From Streptomyces roseochromogenus subsp. oscitans DS 12.976 (GTDB lineage Bacteria > Actinomycetota > Actinomycetes > Streptomycetales > Streptomycetaceae), in the NCBI RefSeq assembly GCF_000497445.1, contig NZ_CM002285.1, forward strand, positions 1,725,144-1,773,238: 48,095 nucleotides of DNA, in the 5' to 3' direction. Made by a program: the position numbers and the translations under genes. The first letter of the stretch is position 1, and each line of letters starts with the position of its first letter. The notes under the pieces are model-generated. The model was given only the letters and a program-made list of their open reading frames with translations. It ran no database searches and had not been told where the DNA came from. Positions 43,193 to 48,095 of this stretch are shown here, piece by piece.

Positions 43193-44035
43193 TCAGGGCG
43201 CGGTCAGCGGTGTGTACGCCCCCGGTGCCCGGTCGCGGTAGAACTGCCAGCGGTCGCGGACCTCGCGGAGCCCCGCCAGGTCGAGATCGCGGACCACGAG
43301 TTCGGTCTCCTTGTCGCTCGCCACCTCGCCGACGAACTGGGCCTCGGGGTCCACGAAGTAGGTCGTGCCGTAGAAGTCGTTGTCGCCGAGGTCCTCCACG
43401 CCGACCCGGTTGATCGCGCCGACGAAGTACTCGTTGGCCACGGCAGCCGCCGGCTGCTCCAGCTGCCACAGGTAGCGGGACAGGCCGCGCGAGGTGGCCG
43501 AAGGGTTGAAGACGATCTCGGCCCCGGCGAGACCCAGCGCCCGCCAGCCCTCCGGGAAGTGGCGGTCGTAGCAGATGTACACGCCGATCCGGCCGGCGGC
43601 CGTCTCGAAGACCGGCCAGCCGCTGTTCCCCGGGCGGAAGTAGAACTTCTCCCAGAATCCCTGGACCTGGGGGATGTGAGTCTTGCGGTACTTGCCGAGG
43701 TAGGAGCCGTCCGCGTCGATCACGGCGGCCGTGTTGTACAGGACGCCCGGCTGCTCCTCCTCGTACATGGGCAGCACCAGGACGATGCCCAGCTCGCGGG
43801 CGAGGGACTGGAAGCGGCGCACGGTCGGGCCCTCGGGGATCCGCTCGGCGTACTCGTAGAAGGCCTTGTCCTGAACCTGGCAGAAGTAGGGGCCGTAGAA
43901 CAGCTCCTGGAAGCAGAGGACTTGGGCGCCCTGGGCGGCCGCGTCGCGGGCGGCCTGCTCGTGGACCTGGATCATGGATTCCTTGTCGCCGGTCCACGCG
44001 GTCTGGAACAGGGCAGCACGGATCACTCGGCTCAT
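43193..44035 (-). CDS. Nitrilase superfamily N-carbamoyl amidohydrolase (beta-ureidopropionase-like), copy 1
   Basis: A 280-residue carbon-nitrogen hydrolase with the Glu-Lys-Cys triad: E44 in CFQELF, K118 in YRKTHIP and C155 in YICYDRHFPEGW. It is close to enzymes that hydrolyse N-carbamoyl-beta-alanine or N-carbamoyl amino acids to the amino acid, CO2 and ammonia. The ATG at 44035 has GGGACC and GAGG-type sequence upstream. It heads the group amidase, hydA, LLM, permease. A paralogue of identical length lies at 47055-47897; the two share most of the core segments. The two may serve different carbamoyl substrates. Confidence 0.9.
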   Translation of the reverse strand: MSRVIRAALFQTAWTGDKESMIQVHEQAARDAAAQGAQVLCFQELFYGPYFCQVQDKAFYEYAERIPEGPTVRRFQSLARELGIVLVLPMYEEEQPGVLYNTAAVIDADGSYLGKYRKTHIPQVQGFWEKFYFRPGNSGWPVFETAAGRIGVYICYDRHFPEGWRALGLAGAEIVFNPSATSRGLSRYLWQLEQPAAAVANEYFVGAINRVGVEDLGDNDFYGTTYFVDPEAQFVGEVASDKETELVVRDLDLAGLREVRDRWQFYRDRAPGAYTPLTAP

Positions 44036-44190
44036 CGGGACCTCCGGTAGCTCGGTGTTCCGTGAGCGTAGAAAGCCCGTGAGGGTCGTTCGACGGGCAG
44101 CGTGTCACGTCTGCGGGCGTGCGGCGTGCCACCGTGTCACGCGTTCGCGATCCCATGTTTCACCGCCGTTTTCCCAGGTCGACGCATGTT
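44036..44190. promoter_or_regulatory. Control region upstream of amidase copy 1 with paired repeats
   Basis: The 155-bp gap between pucR and amidase copy 1 contains CGTGTCACG at 44101-44109 and 44133-44141 (32 bp apart) and CATGTTTCACC at 44154-44164 and 44185-44195 (31 bp apart, the second reaching the pucR stop). Both pairs are spaced by about three helical turns. CGTAGA at 44067 and GAGGGTCGTTCG at 44081 resemble elements upstream of amidase copy 2. These are candidate PucR sites. Confidence 0.55.
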
Positions 44191-45756
44191 TCACCCCTGT
44201 TGCGCATCATGCGCGAGGAGCGCGATGTGGACGGAGGCCGCCTGTTCGAAGTCGTCCAGGTCGACGCCGAGGCGGGCCTGTATGGCCTCCAGGCGGCGGT
44301 AGAGGGCGGGCCGGGAGACATGGTGGAGCTGGGCGGTGCGGGACTTGTTGCGGCCGGTCGCGAGATAGGTCCGCAGGACGTTCAGCAGCTCCGGTTCGGC
44401 GGCACACAGCAGCCCGTCCAGCTCCCGCTCGGCGAAGGACTGCACGTGCGGGTCGTCGCGCAGCAGCCGGATCAGTCCGCGGAGGTGGACGTCCTTGAGG
44501 CGCACGACGGCCGGCAGGTCGAGGACGGCCGAGGAGTCGGTGACGGCGTCCGCGACATGCCGGGCCTCGCGCAGCCCGGCGGGCACGTCGTCCCAGGCGG
44601 TACGGGGTTCGGCGGCGGCGACCACGGCCGGTGACCCGGCACGCAGCCGGGCCGCGAAGTGCGCGGTGAGGGCCTCGGCGTCCTGGTCGCGGGCGAGGCT
44701 GAGCAGTACGGCGGCGGCGCCGTCGGCGAGTTCGGCGACGAGCCCGGACATCCCCAGCAGGCGCAGCACCCGGCCGAGTTCATCCGCGGTGCGGTCGAGG
44801 ACGACGAGCGGGACGAAGGTGCGCCGGTTGACCGGCAGCCCGGCGGCGCGCGCCCGGGGCAGCAGCTGCCGGGCCGGTACGACACCGGAGACCAGGTCGG
44901 TCAGCAGGCTCTGCGCGGACTCCTCCTCCCAGGAGTGGCCGGGGCCGCCGCCGAGCATGCGGTGCAGGACCAGGGCCTCGGCGGCCCGGTCGGCGAGCAG
45001 CCGCCCGGTGGCCGCCTCGCCGCGGTAGCCGCACAGCAGCAGCCGGCCCCAGCGCTCCCCGCGTCCGCCGAGTTCGGCGCTGATCCAGCCGCCGGCCGTC
45101 CCGGCGGAGGCCTGCCGGGCGATCCGCTCCCAGTCACGCAGCACGTCGTCCACCGCGGACCGCTCCCCCGCCGTGGCGAGGACGCGGTGGGCGAGGTTGG
45201 TGAGCACGACCGGGCAGCCGCTGTGCACGGCGACCTCGTCGAGGAGCCGTGGCAGGGGGGCGCCGGCCGTGATCAGGCCGGTGAGCGCGCCGCGCACCGA
45301 CTCCGAGAGGCTGACGGCGGCGAACTTCCGCCGGACCAGGCGGGATTGGACCTCCTCGGTCAACTCGGCGAAGGGGAAGGGGCGGTGGAGGACCACCATG
45401 GGAAGGCCGCAGCGTTCGGCGGCCCGCCGCATCACCTCGGGCGGCGTGGGAAAGGCACGGCCGAGACCGAGGACGACCGCGGCGGCCTCGGCCCGGTGCA
45501 GCGACTGGATGTACTCGGCCTGCTTGGCCTCGTCCCCGGCGAGGAGCACACCGGTGGTGAGCACCATCTCGCCGCCGCTGAGCATCACCCCGACATCGGC
45601 GGCCTCGGCGACATGCACCCAGCGCACGGGCCGGTCGAGCTGCCCGGCACCGGCCACCACCTCGGGTTCCCCGGCGAGCACCCGCTCCAGGGTGAGCACC
45701 TGGCGGACGGAGAGGGCGGGTTCCCAGCCGTGCCGGGTCTCGGAGGTGGTGGTCAT
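44191..45756 (-). CDS. PucR-family transcriptional regulator
   Basis: A 521-residue regulator. Residues about 15-145 form the N-terminal PucR ligand domain (VRQVLTLERVLAGEPEVVAGAGQLDRPVRWVH). A central part resembles the GGDEF-like region of the family, and residues about 455-505 form the C-terminal helix-turn-helix (LRTYLATGRNKSRTAQLHHVSRPALYRRLEAIQARLG). PucR proteins commonly control purine or pyrimidine ring catabolism. The ATG at 45756 is 18 bp after the aminotransferase stop, so it is in the same operon as amidase copy 2. It most likely senses the substrate or an intermediate and activates both parts of the cluster. Confidence 0.93.
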   Translation of the reverse strand: MTTTSETRHGWEPALSVRQVLTLERVLAGEPEVVAGAGQLDRPVRWVHVAEAADVGVMLSGGEMVLTTGVLLAGDEAKQAEYIQSLHRAEAAAVVLGLGRAFPTPPEVMRRAAERCGLPMVVLHRPFPFAELTEEVQSRLVRRKFAAVSLSESVRGALTGLITAGAPLPRLLDEVAVHSGCPVVLTNLAHRVLATAGERSAVDDVLRDWERIARQASAGTAGGWISAELGGRGERWGRLLLCGYRGEAATGRLLADRAAEALVLHRMLGGGPGHSWEEESAQSLLTDLVSGVVPARQLLPRARAAGLPVNRRTFVPLVVLDRTADELGRVLRLLGMSGLVAELADGAAAVLLSLARDQDAEALTAHFAARLRAGSPAVVAAAEPRTAWDDVPAGLREARHVADAVTDSSAVLDLPAVVRLKDVHLRGLIRLLRDDPHVQSFAERELDGLLCAAEPELLNVLRTYLATGRNKSRTAQLHHVSRPALYRRLEAIQARLGVDLDDFEQAASVHIALLAHDAQQG

Positions 45757-45774
45757 GGCCGTGCACCTGTTTCT

Positions 45775-47058
45775 CTAGTACGCGCTCCGCAGCGCCTGTT
45801 CGAGGATCGCCGCGCCCTCTTCCGCCTCCGCGACGGTGAGCGACAGCGGCGGGGCGACGCGCAGGGCGCTGGTGTTGTGGCCACCGCCCTTGCCGATCAG
45901 CAGGCCGCCCTCGCGGGCCATCTCCAGGACGGTGGCGGCCGCCTGCGGATCGGCCTCGTCCGTGCCCGGCCTGACCAGCTCGATGCCGATCATCAGCCCG
46001 CGTCCGCGCACCTCGCGTACGCCGGGCAGCTGGGCGGCGACAGCCCGCAGCCGCTCGATGAGCAGGCCGCCGACCCGGCGGGCGTTGCCCTGGAGGTCGT
46101 GTTCGAGGAGGTAGGTGAGGTTGGCGAGGCCTGCGGCCATGGTCAGCTGGGTGCCGCCGAACGTCGAAATGCTGTTGGCGTCCAGGCAGTTCATGATCTC
46201 GGCGCGGGCGATCACCCCGCCGATCGAGGCGCCGTTGCCGATGCCCTTGGCGAAGGTGACGAGGTCCGGCGGGCCGCTCTGGGCATGCGCCTGCCAGCCC
46301 CAGAAGTGGTCGCCGGTGCGGCCCCAGCCGGTCTGCACCTCGTCGGCGATCCACAGGATGCCGTGCTCCTTCAGCACCTCACGGAAGGCGGCGTAGAGCC
46401 CGTCGGGCGGGGAGGTGAAGCCGCCGACGCCCTGGATGGGTTCGGCGATCAGCGCGGCGGGCGGGCGGGTGTGCCCGAGGATGTCTTTCAGATCGGCGAC
46501 GCACGCGTCGATGAACGCGCGGTCGTCCAGCTCGGCGAACGGGCCCCGGGTGCGCACGCCGCCGTGGACGTACAGGGTCTGCAGCGGGGACAGCGAGGTC
46601 GGCGACCAGCTGCGGTTGCCGGTGATGCCGACCGTGCTGAAGGAGCGGCCGTGGTAGCTGTTGCGCATGGCCAGGACGGTGTTGCTGCGCCGGTGGGCGG
46701 TGGCGAGCAGCAGGGCGGTGTCGTTGGCCTCGGTGCCGGAGGTGGTGAAGAAGACCCGGGCGTCCGGGATGCCGCTCACCTGGGCGATGCGCTCGGCGAG
46801 TTCGACCATCGGCCGGTTGAGGTACAGCGTGGACGAGTGGACGATCCGCCCGGCCTGCTCGCCGACGGCCTTGGTCACCTCGGGCAGCGCGTGCGCGGTC
46901 ATCGTGGTCAGGATGCCGCCGAAGAAGTCCAGGTACTTGTTGCCGGCGGAGTCCCAGACGTGGCGGCCCTCGCCGTGGGTGATCTCGATCGGCTCGTCGT
47001 AGTAGAGGGCGAGCCAGTCGGGCAGGACCTGGCGGTGGCGGGAGTAGAGGTCGTTCAC
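45775..47058 (-). CDS. Class III aminotransferase, beta-alanine/4-aminobutyrate type
   Basis: A 427-residue PLP enzyme of the AGXT2/GabT/omega-transaminase group. Seen features: FFGGILTTMTAHALPEV at about 45-61, TTSGTEANDTALL at 105-117, SYHGRS, the PLP Asp239 in ADEVQTGWGRTG, and Lys271 in TFAKGIGNG. It should transfer the amino group of a beta- or omega-amino acid, such as beta-alanine or 3-aminoisobutyrate, giving a semialdehyde. The start GTG at 47058 overlaps the amidase stop by four bases (GTGA), so the genes are coupled; an upstream in-frame start at 47112 is rejected. No semialdehyde dehydrogenase is in the window. Confidence 0.92.
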   Translation of the reverse strand: MNDLYSRHRQVLPDWLALYYDEPIEITHGEGRHVWDSAGNKYLDFFGGILTTMTAHALPEVTKAVGEQAGRIVHSSTLYLNRPMVELAERIAQVSGIPDARVFFTTSGTEANDTALLLATAHRRSNTVLAMRNSYHGRSFSTVGITGNRSWSPTSLSPLQTLYVHGGVRTRGPFAELDDRAFIDACVADLKDILGHTRPPAALIAEPIQGVGGFTSPPDGLYAAFREVLKEHGILWIADEVQTGWGRTGDHFWGWQAHAQSGPPDLVTFAKGIGNGASIGGVIARAEIMNCLDANSISTFGGTQLTMAAGLANLTYLLEHDLQGNARRVGGLLIERLRAVAAQLPGVREVRGRGLMIGIELVRPGTDEADPQAAATVLEMAREGGLLIGKGGGHNTSALRVAPPLSLTVAEAEEGAAILEQALRSAY

Positions 47059-47897
47059 GGCTGCACCAGCCCTTCGTAGGCGTCGGGGCGGCGGTCGCGG
47101 TAGAAGGCCCACTGCTGCCGCACTTCCTCGATCTGGTCGAAATCGAGGTCACGGACGAGGAGTTCCTCGGACTTGTCGCTCGCGACCTCGCCCACGAACT
47201 TCCCACGCGGATCGACGAAGTAACTGGTCCCGTAGAAGTCGTTGTCGCCGTACTCCTCCTGGCCCACCCGGTTGATGGCGGCGATGAAGTACTCGTTGGC
47301 GACGGCCGCGGCGGGCTGCTCCAGCTGCCACAGGTGGGCAGACAGTCCACGGTGCGTGGCCGACGGGTTGTAGACCAACTGGGCTCCGTTGAGGCCGAGT
47401 TGCCGCCAGCCCTCGGGGAAGTGCCGGTCGTAGCAGATGTAGACCCCGATGCGGCCGGCGCGGGTGTCGAAGACCGGCCAGCCCAGGTTGCCGGGTTTGA
47501 AGTAGTACTTCTCCCAGAAGCCCTTGACCTGCGGGATGTGGTGCTTGCGGTACTTGCCGAGGTAGGCCCCGTCGGCGTCGATCACGGCGGCGGTGTTGTA
47601 GTAGAAGCCGGACTGCTCGACCTCGAAGACGGGCACGACGACGACCATGCCGGTCTCACGGGCGAGGTCCCGCATCCGCCGCACGGTCGGCCCGTCCGGC
47701 ACCGGCTCGGCCCAGCGGTAGTGCTCCGGCTCCTGGACCTGGCAGAAGTAGGGCGAGTTGAAGACCTCCTGGAACCCGATGACCTTGGCACCCTGCCGGG
47801 CCGCCGCACGGGCGTGCTCCTCGTGTTTCGCCACCATGGACTCGGTGTCGCCGGTCCAGGTGGCCTGGACCAGTGCGGCTCGTACGACGTTGGCCAT
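47055..47897 (-). CDS. Nitrilase superfamily N-carbamoyl amidohydrolase, copy 2
   Basis: A 280-residue paralogue of copy 1, with the same triad positions: E44 in GFQEVF, K118 in YRKHHIP and C155 in YICYDRHFPEGW. The ATG at 47897 has AAGGAG six bases upstream; an earlier in-frame start at 47924 is weaker. It heads the operon amidase, aminotransferase, pucR. Its direct coupling to the aminotransferase suggests that its product amino acid is passed on for transamination. Differences from copy 1 cluster at residues 45-66 and in the C-terminal 30 residues. Confidence 0.9.
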   Translation of the reverse strand: MANVVRAALVQATWTGDTESMVAKHEEHARAAARQGAKVIGFQEVFNSPYFCQVQEPEHYRWAEPVPDGPTVRRMRDLARETGMVVVVPVFEVEQSGFYYNTAAVIDADGAYLGKYRKHHIPQVKGFWEKYYFKPGNLGWPVFDTRAGRIGVYICYDRHFPEGWRQLGLNGAQLVYNPSATHRGLSAHLWQLEQPAAAVANEYFIAAINRVGQEEYGDNDFYGTSYFVDPRGKFVGEVASDKSEELLVRDLDFDQIEEVRQQWAFYRDRRPDAYEGLVQP

Positions 47898-47927
47898 GAA
47901 CTGCTCCTTCGACGGGACCGCCAAAGC

Positions 47928-47955
47928 CTCTACGCCCGTAGAGCAGGCGGTAGAG
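47928..47955. promoter_or_regulatory. Palindrome upstream of amidase copy 2, with extra half-site
   Basis: CTCTACG (47928-47934) and CGTAGAG (47937-47943) are perfect inverted arms around CC, starting 31 bp upstream of the amidase start; a further GTAGAG lies at 47950-47955. It is a likely operator of this operon, perhaps for PucR. From here to the window end (47956-48095) I see no gene. Confidence 0.6.
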
Positions 47956-48095
47956 GGACGAACGTAAGCCTCCGGGAGGCCCTTGCCAAGACCATCGTCG
48001 TCAACCCGCGGAGTCGATCACGTCTCACGCCTCCACTGGTGAGCGAAGGGACCGCTCGAAGGGATGAAACGGAGCATACCGGGACGATGCCACCG

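Overview
The window is high-GC actinobacterial DNA, almost certainly a Streptomyces chromosome arm or flank. Evidence for this: nearly all codons end in G or C, ATG and GTG starts follow GGAGG-type sites, stop/start overlaps (GTGA, ATGA) are frequent, one gene carries a single TTA codon (bldA-type control), and the gene content is typical (MocR regulators, three-residue SGNH-free secreted peptidases, narGHJI, F420-type LLM oxidoreductase, PucR regulator). I found no rRNA, tRNA, CRISPR array, insertion sequence or prophage gene.

Layout, left to right. (1) 1-3.3 kb: the end of a glycerate kinase gene, then a rightward run of ADP-ribosylglycohydrolase, Nudix hydrolase and Sir2 deacylase, which together look like an ADP-ribose/NAD handling group. 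(2) 3.4-7.5 kb: leftward DNA-alkylation repair pair (Ada-AlkA fusion and Ogt), a methylenetetrahydrofolate reductase-like gene and a MarR regulator, with a divergent small zinc-ribbon gene and a palindromic operator between them. (3) 7.8-16.5 kb: a ClC-type anion channel with CBS domains, then a complete respiratory nitrate reductase operon narGHJI with overlapping genes. (4) 16.6-22 kb: a B3/B4 tRNA-binding-domain protein, a MocR regulator, and a coupled pair of exported hydrolases (a penicillin-binding/beta-lactamase-like serine hydrolase whose gene has a TTA codon, and a tripeptidyl-aminopeptidase-like alpha/beta hydrolase), closed by a 21-bp perfect bidirectional terminator.

(5) 22-26 kb: two large divergent paralogous PLP decarboxylases of the histidine/valine decarboxylase type around a 326-bp control region with direct repeats. 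(6) 26-30 kb: two SEDS (FtsW/RodA) proteins flanking a membrane-anchored transglycosylase-fold protein; the upstream regions of both SEDS genes share a 20-bp motif (15/20 identical). (7) 30-39 kb: a Tat-exported metallophosphoesterase, a coupled FAD oxidoreductase/macro-domain pair, an inositol-phosphatase family gene, a gamma-glutamyltransferase gene broken by a single extra G, a lipoate-ligase-like gene and a small lipoprotein.

(8) 39-48 kb: a leftward seven-gene catabolic cluster: N-carbamoyl amidase, class III aminotransferase, PucR regulator, second N-carbamoyl amidase, dihydropyrimidinase/hydantoinase, LLM flavin/F420 oxidoreductase and NCS1 permease. It reads as uptake of a pyrimidine- or hydantoin-type ring, opening of the reduced ring, release of the carbamoyl group, and transamination of the beta-amino acid. 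No classical dihydropyrimidine dehydrogenase is in the window, so the LLM oxidoreductase is a candidate for the redox step. This cluster is the most coherent candidate for an under-described system here.
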